From NCBI GenBank assembly GCA_003246295.1, contig QKAS01000032.1, positions 186,001-250,000 on the forward strand: a DNA stretch of 64,000 nucleotides, read 5' to 3'. Source of the stretch: Clostridia bacterium. GTDB lineage: Bacteria > Bacillota > Clostridia > Lachnospirales > Lachnospiraceae. Numbering within the stretch: position 1 is the stretch's first letter; each line of letters starts with the position of its first letter. Of the stretch, positions 41,776 through 51,232 are shown in pieces. The notes beneath the pieces are model-generated. The model was not told the DNA's origin. It saw only the letters and a list, made by a program, of their open reading frames with translations, and made no database searches. The translations under genes were made by a program, and so were the position numbers.

Positions 41776-42999
41776 CTATCTCTTACCGCCTAAAAGAAGT
41801 TTCACGGTATTCTGCGGGTTAAAGGTTTCAATATCTTCCGGCACATTTTGCCCCGAAGTTACATAAGACAGCGAAGCGCCTGTATGAAGCTTTAAATTCA
41901 GAAGATTTCCTAATGTTTCTGTTTCATCCAGTTTCGTAAATATCAATTTATATTCCGATAGTTTATGATATGCATCAGCTATATTAACAAGATCACGATA
42001 TTTTGTTGTTGCACTTAACACGAGATACACTTCTTTTTCAATGTCGTCTCCCAAGCATTCTAAAAATTCCTGCATTGTTTCTTTTTGTATTTCATTATGA
42101 TGCGAGTGACCTGTCGTATCAACAAAAATAAATTCATAGGAAGAAAAATCATGTATTGCGTTCCGTGCCTCTTCCGGCGAATAAATGACTCGAAACGGAA
42201 CATCCAGTATCCCTGCATAAGTTCTTAGCTGTTCTGCGGCCGCAATTCGATAGGTATCTGCTGTCAGTAATGCAATTTTATTGTTTTTTTCCACTTTAAA
42301 TTTCGATGCAATCTTTGCAATCGTTGTTGTTTTACCAACTCCCGTAGGTCCTACAAAAAATATTACTTTTGGTCCTTTTTCAGCTGCCTGTATTCCTTCA
42401 GGTTTTCCAAATTTAAGAATCATTTTCTGATAAATATTCGATAATATATAATCAATTGGCATATTGGGTTTATGACTTTTTCCAAATTCTTCTATAATTT
42501 GATTTGCAAATTTTTCATTCACTTCATTATCAATTAAAGTATTATAAAGAAGTTGTGTAAATATAAAGGTTTCGTCATTATCCTGCTGTTTTGTATCATC
42601 TTGCGTTTTATTCTCTTCTAATCTGTATTCTTCTGTATTATTCTCTTCTCTTCTAATAAGTTGTTTTTCAAGCAATGTTTGCAGGCTATCAATTTTTGTT
42701 TCCAGATTTTTTTCGCTTTTATCCTGGATATCATTTTTTGTATGAATAGGATCAATTTTTTGTTCCCGCGTTTCTTTCCCTGTATCAGTCTTTAGAGTAC
42801 CTGGCTGCATCTGGCTATACTTGTCTTTTTCATCTTCCAGTGCTACCGTCACTTCAAAGATCTGTTTTTTTAATAATGAAAACAGGCCTTTGGGTTTCAC
42901 TTTTTTCACATTCATGATTACGACATTATTGCCTAATTCCTTTTTTGCATCAGCAATCGCACTCTCTTCTGTTTTTCCTTGAAATTTTTTAATAATCAT
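41776..42999 (-). CDS. flhF: Flagellar GTPase FlhF (SRP-like)
   Basis: 407 aa. A basic N-terminal domain (about 1-65), a polar, Glu-rich variable linker (65-150), then the N and G domains of SRP GTPases: FVGPTGVGKTTTIAKIASKF (P-loop), TADTYRIAAAEQLRTYA and FVDTTGH. TKLDET ends the G motifs. It marks the site for new flagella. DTTGH stands where most relatives have DTAGR. The start overlaps the flhA stop (TAATG). Confidence 0.96.
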   Translation of the reverse strand: MIIKKFQGKTEESAIADAKKELGNNVVIMNVKKVKPKGLFSLLKKQIFEVTVALEDEKDKYSQMQPGTLKTDTGKETREQKIDPIHTKNDIQDKSEKNLETKIDSLQTLLEKQLIRREENNTEEYRLEENKTQDDTKQQDNDETFIFTQLLYNTLIDNEVNEKFANQIIEEFGKSHKPNMPIDYILSNIYQKMILKFGKPEGIQAAEKGPKVIFFVGPTGVGKTTTIAKIASKFKVEKNNKIALLTADTYRIAAAEQLRTYAGILDVPFRVIYSPEEARNAIHDFSSYEFIFVDTTGHSHHNEIQKETMQEFLECLGDDIEKEVYLVLSATTKYRDLVNIADAYHKLSEYKLIFTKLDETETLGNLLNLKLHTGASLSYVTSGQNVPEDIETFNPQNTVKLLLGGKR

Positions 43000-45050
43000 T
43001 ATGCGGTCACCATCCCAACAGATTGTAATTCAACATTGGATTCAATTTCGTTATATGAAATAATAATTAGATCTTTAAAATAATCACTTGTTAATTTTTT
43101 AAAATACATTCTTACAATCGGCGAAGTAATCACGATTGGATTTTTACCAAGGTTCTCAAGCTTTTTCATCTCTTTTTCGACGGAAGACATAATAGCCTTT
43201 GTCTTTTCAGGATCTAATGTAAGATAAGCGCCTTGCTCAGTCTGTTTTACGCTGCCCATAATTTCCTGTTCAATTTTGGGATCCAGTGTCACAACACTTG
43301 TCGTTTCATTTGCAGGAAAAAACTTTCCTGATATTGCTCGTTTTAAACTCTGTCTTGCATACTCTGTCAATATATCTGTATCTCTTGTCGTAGGTGCATA
43401 ATCTGCAAGTGTTTCAAATATTGTCAGCAGATCTCTAATAGAAATTCCTTCTCTAAGCAGATTTTGTAATACTTTTTGAATTTCTCCAAGGCCTAATAGT
43501 TTTGGTATTAATTCCTCTACCAAAGACGGATTACTTTCTTTTAGATTATTTACAAGATTCTGAACATCCTGTCTTGTGAGTAACTCAGAAATATACTGTC
43601 TAATAATTTCAGTTAAATGTGTTGCAATAATCGATGGTGGATCAACGACTGTGTACCCCATACTTTCTGCTCTTTCTCGCTGCCCTTCTGTAATCCAAAT
43701 GGCAGGAAGATGGAATGAAGGTTCAAAAGTTGGTATTCCAGTAATCTCTTCTTCTACATAACCTGGATTCATTGCCATGTAGTGGTCAAAGAGAATTTCA
43801 CCTTCACTAATCTGAATCCCTTTTATTTTAATAATATACTGATTTGGATTCAACTGTATATTATCTCTTAATCGGATAATAGGAACTACAGTACCAAGTT
43901 CCAATGCAATCTGCCTTCTAATCATTACCACTCTGTCAAGAAGGTCACCGCCTTGATTCACGTCGGCCAATGGGATAATACCATATCCAAATTCCAACTC
44001 AATCGGGTCTACTTGAAGTAGTGATGTGACATTTTCTGGCTGTCTGATTTCTGAAGCAGCAACTTCGTCTGCATCTACTTCCTGTTCAATTCTTGAGGTT
44101 TCTATGGTTCCGGAAATCATTCTTCCACTAATAATAAAAACTACACCAAGTGTCAGAAAAATTATATTACTAAGTGGCGTTAATATCCCAAGCGAGATCA
44201 CGGTGGCCCCAACCATATACATAACACGAGGAACTCCAAAAAGCTGTGTAATCAATACACTTCCAAAATCTGCTTCTTTTGAACCCTTAGTAACCAGAAT
44301 ACCTGTTGCAAGCGATATCAGAAGCGAAGGAATCTGGCTGACAAGACCATCACCAATTGTTAATATTGTGTACTTATCAAGCGCATCTCCGATTTCAAGT
44401 CCACCCCGAAGCATACCCATGCTGATACCGCCAATAATATTTACTGCTGTTATGATAAGGCCTGCCATCGCATCCCCCTTAACATATTTTACAGCACCAT
44501 CCATAGAACCAAAAAAACTTGCTTCTTCCTGAATTTTTTCTCTTCTTCTTTTTGCTTCTGCATCATTAATTGCACCAGTATTTAAATCGGCATCAATTGC
44601 CATCTGTTTACCAGGCATTGCATCCAAAGTAAAACGGGCCGTTACTTCAGCAACTCGTTCAGAACCTTTATTGATAACCATAAACTGAATGATAATCAGA
44701 ATAATAAAAATAATAACACCAATAATAAGATCTCCGCCACCAACAAATTCACCGAATACGGTAACAACATTCCCTGGTTCTCCTGTTTGTAAAATCAATT
44801 TTGTAGATGAAATATTCAATGCTATCCTAAAAATTGTTGTAAAAAGTAAAATTGTAGGATAAAAAGACATATCCAGAACTTCTTTTGCAAACATCGTTCC
44901 AAAAAGAATTGCAAACGCAATTGAAATATTAACGGCAAGGAAAATATCAAGTAATATAGATGGAATCGGAACAATCAGCATAATAAAAGCAGCCAGTACA
45001 TACATTGCAACTGCAAGATTCCCAAAGTTCGTCCAAACTGCTTTTTTCAT
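42999..45050 (-). CDS. flhA: Flagellar export gate protein FlhA
   Basis: 683 aa. Eight membrane helices in the N-terminal half, with the FHIPEP signature region TRFTLDAMPGKQMAIDADLNTGAINDAEAKRRR, then a large cytoplasmic domain that binds chaperone-substrate complexes. Full length. It forms the nonameric ring of the type III export gate with FlhB, FliP, FliQ and FliR. AAAGGAGAACGAGAC lies before the ATG. Confidence 0.98.
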   Translation of the reverse strand: MKKAVWTNFGNLAVAMYVLAAFIMLIVPIPSILLDIFLAVNISIAFAILFGTMFAKEVLDMSFYPTILLFTTIFRIALNISSTKLILQTGEPGNVVTVFGEFVGGGDLIIGVIIFIILIIIQFMVINKGSERVAEVTARFTLDAMPGKQMAIDADLNTGAINDAEAKRRREKIQEEASFFGSMDGAVKYVKGDAMAGLIITAVNIIGGISMGMLRGGLEIGDALDKYTILTIGDGLVSQIPSLLISLATGILVTKGSKEADFGSVLITQLFGVPRVMYMVGATVISLGILTPLSNIIFLTLGVVFIISGRMISGTIETSRIEQEVDADEVAASEIRQPENVTSLLQVDPIELEFGYGIIPLADVNQGGDLLDRVVMIRRQIALELGTVVPIIRLRDNIQLNPNQYIIKIKGIQISEGEILFDHYMAMNPGYVEEEITGIPTFEPSFHLPAIWITEGQRERAESMGYTVVDPPSIIATHLTEIIRQYISELLTRQDVQNLVNNLKESNPSLVEELIPKLLGLGEIQKVLQNLLREGISIRDLLTIFETLADYAPTTRDTDILTEYARQSLKRAISGKFFPANETTSVVTLDPKIEQEIMGSVKQTEQGAYLTLDPEKTKAIMSSVEKEMKKLENLGKNPIVITSPIVRMYFKKLTSDYFKDLIIISYNEIESNVELQSVGMVTA

Positions 45051-45100
45051 GTCTCGTTCTCCTTTCTCTACATATTATATCTCTTTTTTTGCTTTCTCTG

Positions 45101-46213
45101 TTATGCTTTTCCTTGTATGTGATATACCATAGCAAGAATTTCTGCCACTGCCTGATATAGCTCAGGCGGAACCATCTCACCAATTTCTACGTTTGCATAT
45201 AACATACGTGCCAATGGTTTATTCTCAACAATTTCTATTTTATGTTCTTTTGCTACTTCCTTAATTTTCTGTGCCAGAAAATCCTCACCTTTTGCAATTA
45301 CCACCGGGGCTTCATACTCATCTGGTGCATACTTAATTGCAACGGCATAATGTGTAGGATTTGTAATAACAACATCCGCTTGTGGCAGATTGAGCATCAT
45401 TCTTCTTCTGGATGCTTCCCTCATTCTTTGTCTAATCTTACCTTTGATCTGTGGATCTCCTTCTGCATTCTTATATTCATCTTTCACTTCCTGCTTTGTC
45501 ATTTTCATATCTTCTTTAAATTTCCATTTTTGATATGCGAAATCAGCAAGTCCAATGATTAGATAAATTAGAGCTATTTTAAGTCCAAGGCTAATTGTAA
45601 TATCACCAATTAAAAAAATGGCCTGATTTAAAGACATATCATACAAAAGAAAGATTACTTCCCATTGGTCTTCCAGTGTTGTATAGGTAATATATAAAAT
45701 AAGAGTAATCTTTACAGCTGACAGTAATAATTCTTTCAGCGACTGTGCAGATATAATCTTTTTCAAGCCTTTCAGAGGATTCATTTTACTGAATTTAGGT
45801 TGTAATGGTTTTGTGGTAAATTTCCATTTAACCTGAATGTAATCCCCAACAAATGCAACTATGGATCCAATAATAAAAATTGGCAATAAAATTATTATGA
45901 TTCTCAACATTGCATTCCCAACAAGATGCAGTATTTCCTTTTCAGGAATTCTGCCCTGATACATTTTCACCATTTCTGGTATCCAATTATAAATGCCTTC
46001 AAAAACGCCTAAAAGACTGGTTCCGATAGAACCAATCCATATTTTCAACACTAGGAACAGGGAAATCAGCCCAAGTGCATTTCCTATTTCTTTACTTTTT
46101 GCGACTTGACCTTCTTTTCTGGCATCAGTAAGTTTCTTATCTGTAGCTGGTTCTGTTTTCTCACCACCGGGTCCGTCTTTTGCAAAAAACTGAAGATTAT
46201 ATTTTAAAATCAC
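45101..46213 (-). CDS. flhB: Flagellar export switch protein FlhB
   Basis: 370 aa. Four membrane helices are followed by the cytoplasmic domain with the self-cleavage site VVITNPTHYAVAIKY (cut between Asn and Pro). Cleavage switches export from hook to filament substrates. I start at GTG 46213, which has GGAGGCAATAAT before it and gives the N-terminus VILKYNLQFFAKDG, as in relatives. This GTG overlaps the fliR stop by 4 nt. The frame open to 46291 is an upstream extension within fliR. Confidence 0.96.
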   Translation of the reverse strand: MILKYNLQFFAKDGPGGEKTEPATDKKLTDARKEGQVAKSKEIGNALGLISLFLVLKIWIGSIGTSLLGVFEGIYNWIPEMVKMYQGRIPEKEILHLVGNAMLRIIIILLPIFIIGSIVAFVGDYIQVKWKFTTKPLQPKFSKMNPLKGLKKIISAQSLKELLLSAVKITLILYITYTTLEDQWEVIFLLYDMSLNQAIFLIGDITISLGLKIALIYLIIGLADFAYQKWKFKEDMKMTKQEVKDEYKNAEGDPQIKGKIRQRMREASRRRMMLNLPQADVVITNPTHYAVAIKYAPDEYEAPVVIAKGEDFLAQKIKEVAKEHKIEIVENKPLARMLYANVEIGEMVPPELYQAVAEILAMVYHIQGKA

Positions 46214-46992
46214 ATTATTGCCTCCACAAAAGCCACCATCATTTTTTTCATTTCTGTAAAAATAAAGTCTGATGCTCCTGGCAGCATCCATGCGGTTAAA
46301 AAGAGCACCATAGTTCCCATTAAAATCTTAATTTGTATTCCTACTGAAAACATATTTAACTGAGGTGCTACTTTTGCTAAAATTCCCAGTATTGCATTCA
46401 GCAGGAGCATAGAAGCAAATACCGGAAGAAAGATACGAAAACTAATGATAACATAATCACTCATAAACTCAATTAATGCAGTCACTATCCTGTCATAACG
46501 AAATGTAGCACCCCCTATTGGTATTAGAGAAAAAGTCTCTACAAGTGCCTTTAAAATAAATTGGTACATTCCGCTGATCACTAACATAAGCAAAAGTGCC
46601 TGCTGATAAAGCTGTCCTGAAATTGTTGTGGTATCCTGAGTCATTGGATCATACTGGCTCGCCATGGATAATCCAATATCCATATCAATCATTCTTCCAG
46701 CAAACGCCATGATCATCATACAGATATTGCCACCAAATCCTATCAGAAGTCCTGTCGCCGCCTCTTTCATAATAAAAACTGCATATCCTAAAGTTGTATT
46801 ATACTCAACATACATATGCGGTGTTATCACTTGATATAATAAATATGAAATAAATACACCTAATGCTATTTTTACTCTCCTAGGTGTATTATTCATTCCA
46901 AAAAAAGGAGCAATAAAAATAAAACTGGTAACCCTTGTCAGGATCAGCAAATAATATTCCAGCTCTTTTAAGGAAAACGAATAATCTATCAT
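46210..46992 (-). CDS. fliR: Flagellar export gate protein FliR
   Basis: 260 aa with six or more hydrophobic segments. Typical blocks are LTRVTSFIFIAPFFGMNNTPRRVKIALGVFISYLLY, GGRMIDMDIGLSMASQYDP-like (here AGRMIDMDIGLSMA), and NAILGILAKVAPQLNMFSVGIQIKILMG. Part of the FliPQR export pore. It follows fliQ by 11 nt. Confidence 0.97.
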   Translation of the reverse strand: MIDYSFSLKELEYYLLILTRVTSFIFIAPFFGMNNTPRRVKIALGVFISYLLYQVITPHMYVEYNTTLGYAVFIMKEAATGLLIGFGGNICMMIMAFAGRMIDMDIGLSMASQYDPMTQDTTTISGQLYQQALLLMLVISGMYQFILKALVETFSLIPIGGATFRYDRIVTALIEFMSDYVIISFRIFLPVFASMLLLNAILGILAKVAPQLNMFSVGIQIKILMGTMVLFLTAWMLPGASDFIFTEMKKMMVAFVEAIM

Positions 46993-47003
46993 CTGTTTGC
47001 CCT

Positions 47004-47273
47004 TTATTTAATATATAGTGTAAAATCTGACCAGAGATTCACCATATATGAAACCATTTCATTTAACATCCATCCGCCAAACAGCATAATTCCCAAAAAA
47101 ACAGCAACAATCTTAGGAACAAAAGTTAAAGTCTGTTCCTGAATAGAAGTTGCCGTTTGAAATATACTAACAATAAGCCCCACTATGAGGGATAGTAACA
47201 AAACAGGCGCCGAGGTTTTAATGATTGTATAGAGTCCAGCCCTGACAATCTCGCTTACAACATCAACCGTCAT
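47004..47273 (-). CDS. fliQ: Flagellar export gate protein FliQ
   Basis: 89 aa with two membrane helices and the conserved FQTATSIQEQTLTFVPKI block. Part of the FliPQR pore. Standard length. AGGAGAAATAAT before the ATG. Confidence 0.97.
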   Translation of the reverse strand: MTVDVVSEIVRAGLYTIIKTSAPVLLLSLIVGLIVSIFQTATSIQEQTLTFVPKIVAVFLGIMLFGGWMLNEMVSYMVNLWSDFTLYIK

Positions 47274-47297
47274 ATTATTTCTCCTGTTCTTTCTTTA

Positions 47298-48176
47298 TTA
47301 ATAAAATGTTTTTACCAGATTACCAATCACCAGATTCCATCCATCCGCTAAAATAAATAGCAGAATTTTAAACGGCATAGAAATTGTAGTTGGCGGAAGC
47401 ATCATCATACCCATACTCATAAGGGTTGACGCGACTACCATATCAATGACTATAAATGGAATATAGATTAAAAATCCAATAATAAAAGCAGTTCTGAGTT
47501 CGCTGATCAAAAAACTTGGTATCAGAACGGAGTTGGGAATATCATCAAGTCCTTCCACGCCAGATACTTTTGCAATCTCTAGAAACATTCTCACATCTTT
47601 GGCCTGTGTCTGTCCATACATAAACTCTCGCAAAGGTTCCATACCTCGCTCGAGTGCTTCTTCCTGCGTAATTTCACCTGCGTCAAATGGTTTGATTGCC
47701 TCATCATTAATCTGTGTCAAAATCGGATTCATAATAAAGAATGTCAAAAATAACGCAAGTGCAATCATGACCTGATTTGGCGGAGAAGTCTGGGTATTTA
47801 ATGCGGTTCTGGTAAAATGTAAAACAATAATAATTCTGGTAAAAGATGTTAATGTGATTAACATGATTGGCGCGAGTGCAATTGCAGTCAACGTAATCAA
47901 TATTTTCAACGATCCTGATATTTCACCATTTCCGTCATCATAGGTAATTGTTAGATTGTTCGCAACATTTAATTCTTTTAATTCATCTGCATTCTGTGCA
48001 GTACCAGGCTCATTAATGTTTGTCCTGTTATCTTCTGTTCCGGCGATACCGGTTTCCAGTCCCTCAGTTTCTGCTGCCTTAGCCGGAATACTTAAGATTA
48101 TAAACAATATGCCTACTATGAACAGCAGGCATAAGCTTTTCCATATGGTACGAACATAAATTTCATTCTGTTTCAT
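47298..48176 (-). CDS. fliP: Flagellar export gate protein FliP
   Basis: 292 aa. A cleavable signal peptide (SLCLLFIVGILFIILSIPAKA) precedes a polar segment and four membrane helices. Signature FTRIIIVLHFTRTALNTQTSPPNQVMIALALFLTFFIM is present, as is IPSFLISELRTAFIIGFLIYIPFIVIDMV. The export pore consists of five FliP, four FliQ and one FliR. The region between signal and first helix is longer and more polar than in E. coli. Confidence 0.97.
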   Translation of the reverse strand: MKQNEIYVRTIWKSLCLLFIVGILFIILSIPAKAAETEGLETGIAGTEDNRTNINEPGTAQNADELKELNVANNLTITYDDGNGEISGSLKILITLTAIALAPIMLITLTSFTRIIIVLHFTRTALNTQTSPPNQVMIALALFLTFFIMNPILTQINDEAIKPFDAGEITQEEALERGMEPLREFMYGQTQAKDVRMFLEIAKVSGVEGLDDIPNSVLIPSFLISELRTAFIIGFLIYIPFIVIDMVVASTLMSMGMMMLPPTTISMPFKILLFILADGWNLVIGNLVKTFY

Positions 48177-48195
48177 GAATACTCTCCAAAACAGA

Positions 48196-48564
48196 TTACT
48201 CTTTTTTCATTGTAGTAATCTTTTTTGCCTTCTCCAGTATCTCTTTAAAACGCACTGGCTCAATTGGTTCCTCAGGTCTGATATCAAGGTCATCTTCTGA
48301 GATTTCAGTCAAATATGTCACTGTATCCTTACAGACTGCTATTACAAAATACTTCTTTCCAGCCTGAATAATCTGCAAATACTTATTTGTAGTAATTCTG
48401 TATGTTTCAATGACATGAATATTAGCGCTGTTTATTTTCTGTTTCTGAAAATTAGCAATCCACCTTGTCGTAAAATAAGTTATCGCCAGAATCAGCAGAA
48501 AAATAAACAACACTGTAATAAACTCTGCAATTGCATTCAAACTGCTACCTACGCTTAAAAGCAT
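48196..48564 (-). CDS. fliO: Flagellar export accessory protein FliO
   Basis: 122 aa. One membrane helix (AEFITVLFIFLLILAITYFTT) and a small cytoplasmic domain with the FliO/FliZ pattern IHVIETYRITTNKYLQIIQAGKKYFVIAVCKDTVTYLTEI. FliO helps FliP assemble. It sits between cheY and fliP, the usual place in Firmicutes. The ribosome binding site is weak (AGG). Confidence 0.9.
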   Translation of the reverse strand: MLLSVGSSLNAIAEFITVLFIFLLILAITYFTTRWIANFQKQKINSANIHVIETYRITTNKYLQIIQAGKKYFVIAVCKDTVTYLTEISEDDLDIRPEEPIEPVRFKEILEKAKKITTMKKE

Positions 48565-48565
48565 A

Positions 48566-48928
48566 TCAGCCTACTACTTTCTTAACAGCCTCCAGAACTC
48601 TATCTGCCTGGAACGGTTTTACGATAAAATCTTTTGCGCCAGCCTGAATGGATTCGATAACCATAGCCTGTTGTCCCATTGCCGAGCACATAATGACTTT
48701 AGCACCTGCATCACTCTCTTTGATTTTTTTAAGTGCTCCAATACCATCTAATTCAGGCATTGTGATATCCATTAATACAAGATCAGGTTTCAATTCGCTG
48801 TATTTTTCTACTGCTTTTGCTCCGTTTTCTGCTTCCCCTACAACGTTATAACCATTTTTTGTTAAAATATCTTTGATCATCATTCTCATAAATGCTGCAT
48901 CATCACAAATTAAAATATTCTTTGCCAT
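48566..48928 (-). CDS. cheY: Chemotaxis response regulator CheY
   Basis: 120 aa single receiver domain: D9/D10, phospho-acceptor D54 (LVLMDITMPELDG), Ser/Ala switch (CSAMGQQ) and Lys in DFIVKPF. CheY-P binds FliM and FliY and alters rotation. The ATG at 48928 follows AGGAGTGTATAAT. It lies between fliY and fliO, as in B. subtilis. Confidence 0.97.
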   Translation of the reverse strand: MAKNILICDDAAFMRMMIKDILTKNGYNVVGEAENGAKAVEKYSELKPDLVLMDITMPELDGIGALKKIKESDAGAKVIMCSAMGQQAMVIESIQAGAKDFIVKPFQADRVLEAVKKVVG

Positions 48929-48949
48929 ATTATACACTCCTATTCAATC

Positions 48950-50209
48950 CTATTTTATGATTTCAGTTACCCTGACACCAAAACTCTCTTCAATTACAAC
49001 AACCTCACCTTTTGCTACAAATTTACCATTGACCAAAACATCGATTGGTTCTCCGGCAATTTTATCCAATTCGATTATTGTACCTGGTGCAAAGTCTAAA
49101 ATATCTGATATAGACTTACTTGTTCTGCCAAGCTCTACAGTAACTTCCAAAGGTACATCCATGATCAACCCGATATTTTCTCTTCCGGGTATTCCTGAAA
49201 AATCATTATTAAAGCTTTGAAACTGTGCTGGCTGTATATTAATGTTTTGTTGCATTTGTGGCATCCCCATTTGTGGGGTTCCCATCTGTGGGGCTCCATA
49301 CTGCGGTATCCCCATGTTTGGGGTTCCTATTTGCGGCATTCCCATGTTTGGGGTTCCATACTGAGGCATCCCCATTTGTGGGGTTCCCATTTGCGGCATT
49401 CCCATATTTGGGGCTCCCATCTGTGGCATTTCTGCATATGCTGGTTGTGTGGGAACTTCAATCTGTGGTGGCACAAATGGCTGTGGCTCTGGTGTTTCCT
49501 GTTTTGATCCTGTCTGCTGCCCCATAAATGTTTCATAGAGTGAACGGGCAAAATCTAGCGGATATAATTGCATAATCGAGCTATCCACCAAATCACCAAT
49601 CGTCATCCTAAATGCGATTTTTACAAATGTGCTCTCTAAAAATGGTGCTATATCCGACGCCGATTTATGTTCTTCTAAATCAATGTGGCTTGCAATTGGT
49701 GGGCTGATGTCAATTGTCTGGTTCAACATGGATGATAACGAGGTTGCTGCCGAACCCATCATCTGATTCATTGCCTCTGATATGGCACTCAAATGAAGTT
49801 CTGTTAATTCTCCATCAATGTTGGTACCATCTCCACCCATCATAAGATCTGTAATTATTTTTACATCCTGTTCCTTTAATACTAGGATATTACTACCTGA
49901 AAGTCCATCGGTATATTGAATTTCAATAAATACACAAGGTTTCTGATACTGATTAATTACTCCATCCCAGGTTTCTGTCGTAACCACCGGTGTTGTAATA
50001 TTAACTTTTCTATTTACCAGGGAATACAATGTCGTTGCCGAAGTTCCCATACTGATATTGGCAACTTCTCCAATTGCATCTTTTTCGATATCGGATAGTA
50101 TTTCCTGGTTATTCTGTGCACTGTCAGGCTGAGTTGCAGGTGTATCTCCTGACAAATCCATTCCACTCAACAGCGCATTTATCTCATCCTGGGACAACAT
50201 TCCGTCCAT
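48950..50209 (-). CDS. fliY: Flagellar switch protein FliY with decapeptide-repeat linker
   Basis: 419 aa. An N-terminal LSQDEINALLSGM CheY-P-binding peptide precedes a CheC-like phosphatase domain with two centres (GEVANISMGTSATTL and ISEAMNQMMGSAATSL). The long Pro/Met/Gln/Gly linker (about 240-335) is followed by the C-terminal SpoA (FliN) domain, EVTVELGRTSKSISDILDFAPGTIIELD. FliY forms the C-ring with FliM and removes phosphate from CheY. The linker holds six near-copies of a decapeptide, MPQxGxPxMG (261-319), which I have not seen in model FliY. The start is near fliM's stop, 3 nt apart. Confidence 0.95.
   Translation of the reverse strand: MDGMLSQDEINALLSGMDLSGDTPATQPDSAQNNQEILSDIEKDAIGEVANISMGTSATTLYSLVNRKVNITTPVVTTETWDGVINQYQKPCVFIEIQYTDGLSGSNILVLKEQDVKIITDLMMGGDGTNIDGELTELHLSAISEAMNQMMGSAATSLSSMLNQTIDISPPIASHIDLEEHKSASDIAPFLESTFVKIAFRMTIGDLVDSSIMQLYPLDFARSLYETFMGQQTGSKQETPEPQPFVPPQIEVPTQPAYAEMPQMGAPNMGMPQMGTPQMGMPQYGTPNMGMPQIGTPNMGIPQYGAPQMGTPQMGMPQMQQNINIQPAQFQSFNNDFSGIPGRENIGLIMDVPLEVTVELGRTSKSISDILDFAPGTIIELDKIAGEPIDVLVNGKFVAKGEVVVIEESFGVRVTEIIK
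49253..49429 (-). repeat. In-frame 30-bp repeats in fliY
   Basis: Six tandem units of 30 nt (the last cut short) code for MPQxGxPxMG decapeptides at residues 261-319 of FliY. A 15-nt sub-period is visible (MPQMG/TPQMG/APNMG). Such repeats can gain or lose units by slippage without breaking the frame. Confidence 0.85.
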
Positions 50210-50212
50210 GTA

Positions 50213-51193
50213 TTAGTCCCCCTCTCTTACTACTTCTGAAATTCTGACAGCGTATACATCTTTATGCGAACCTGGCAGAGCAGTAAATTTTCTAATATTT
50301 CCAACATAAATATCTAGTTCATTATCTATCCTGGAGTTCAAACGGATAATATCTCCCACCTGCAAATTTACAAAGTCATTTACTGTAACCATGCTTTCTC
50401 CCAGAACCGCCTTAACAGGTATTTCAACCTTTTTAATTAATGATTGGATATAATCATGGTAATTTTCATCCGTTGACTCCTGCATAGAAGAAAACCAGTA
50501 CTTGGTGTTCAATTTATCCATAACATTTTCAAGTGTAAAATAAGGAAGACAAATATTCATCATTCCTTCTGTATCACCTATCTTAAGATTCAGTGTTATG
50601 ATTGCAATCATATCATTAGGCGATATTACTTGTGCAAACTGGGCATTTGTTTCAATTCGTTCCATAAATGGATTGATTTCAATTACATTTTTCCAAGGTT
50701 CTCGAAGTAATTGCATACAAATGACAAGAATTTTTTCCACTATCGTCATTTCTATCTCTGAAAATTCTCTCGACTTATCCAGTGGTTGTCCCTGCCCTCC
50801 AAGCATACGATCAATCATTGCAAATCCTAAATTTGCTGAAAGTTCTATTATGATTGTTCCAGGCAGCGGTGCAAAATTTACAACACCCAGTATAACCGGA
50901 TTAGATAAGGCATTTGTAAACTCAGAAAAAGTAACAGTCTCAGAACTGGCTACTGCCACCTGAATATTTTTTCTTAAATATACTGGTAAGTTGGTGGATA
51001 GCAATCTCCCATAATGTTCAAATATAATTTCCAGTGTTCGCAAATGTTCTTTGGAGAATTTGGCAGGCCGTTTAAAGTCGTAACTTTTTACCTGTTTGTC
51101 TCCGTCTTTCGGCATATCGTCAACATCAAGCTCACCCGTACTTAGTGCCTGAAGAAGACTGTCTATTTCGTTTTGCGAAAGGACTTCTCCCAC
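50213..51193 (-). CDS. fliM: Flagellar switch protein FliM
   Basis: 326 aa. CheY-P-binding N-terminus LSQNEIDSLLQAL, the CheC-like middle domain without phosphatase centres (FKRPAKFSKEHLRTLEIIFEHYGRLLSTNLPVYLR) and a C-terminal SpoA domain (VPVKAVLGESMVTVNDFVNLQVGDIIRLN-like). GTG start after GGGAGGTGGGTTGAC. It links FliG to FliY in the C-ring. Confidence 0.97.
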   Translation of the reverse strand: MGEVLSQNEIDSLLQALSTGELDVDDMPKDGDKQVKSYDFKRPAKFSKEHLRTLEIIFEHYGRLLSTNLPVYLRKNIQVAVASSETVTFSEFTNALSNPVILGVVNFAPLPGTIIIELSANLGFAMIDRMLGGQGQPLDKSREFSEIEMTIVEKILVICMQLLREPWKNVIEINPFMERIETNAQFAQVISPNDMIAIITLNLKIGDTEGMMNICLPYFTLENVMDKLNTKYWFSSMQESTDENYHDYIQSLIKKVEIPVKAVLGESMVTVNDFVNLQVGDIIRLNSRIDNELDIYVGNIRKFTALPGSHKDVYAVRISEVVREGD

Positions 51194-51232
51194 GTCAACC
51201 CACCTCCCATCATTCAGTTATTGTTGATTCTT

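Noticed and set aside
45059..46291. N-terminal extension of FlhB to 46291
   Set aside because: The extension lies within fliR and has no ribosome binding site; the GTG at 46213 has GGAGG and gives the family N-terminus.
49253..49429. Regularly spaced repeats that might be a CRISPR array
   Set aside because: The units are contiguous, in frame with FliY and without unique spacers.
49217..49551. Trp/His-rich open frames opposite and beside the fliY repeat region
   Set aside because: They are shadows of the decapeptide repeats in other frames. They have no ribosome binding site, and the fliY frame is fully explained by known domains.
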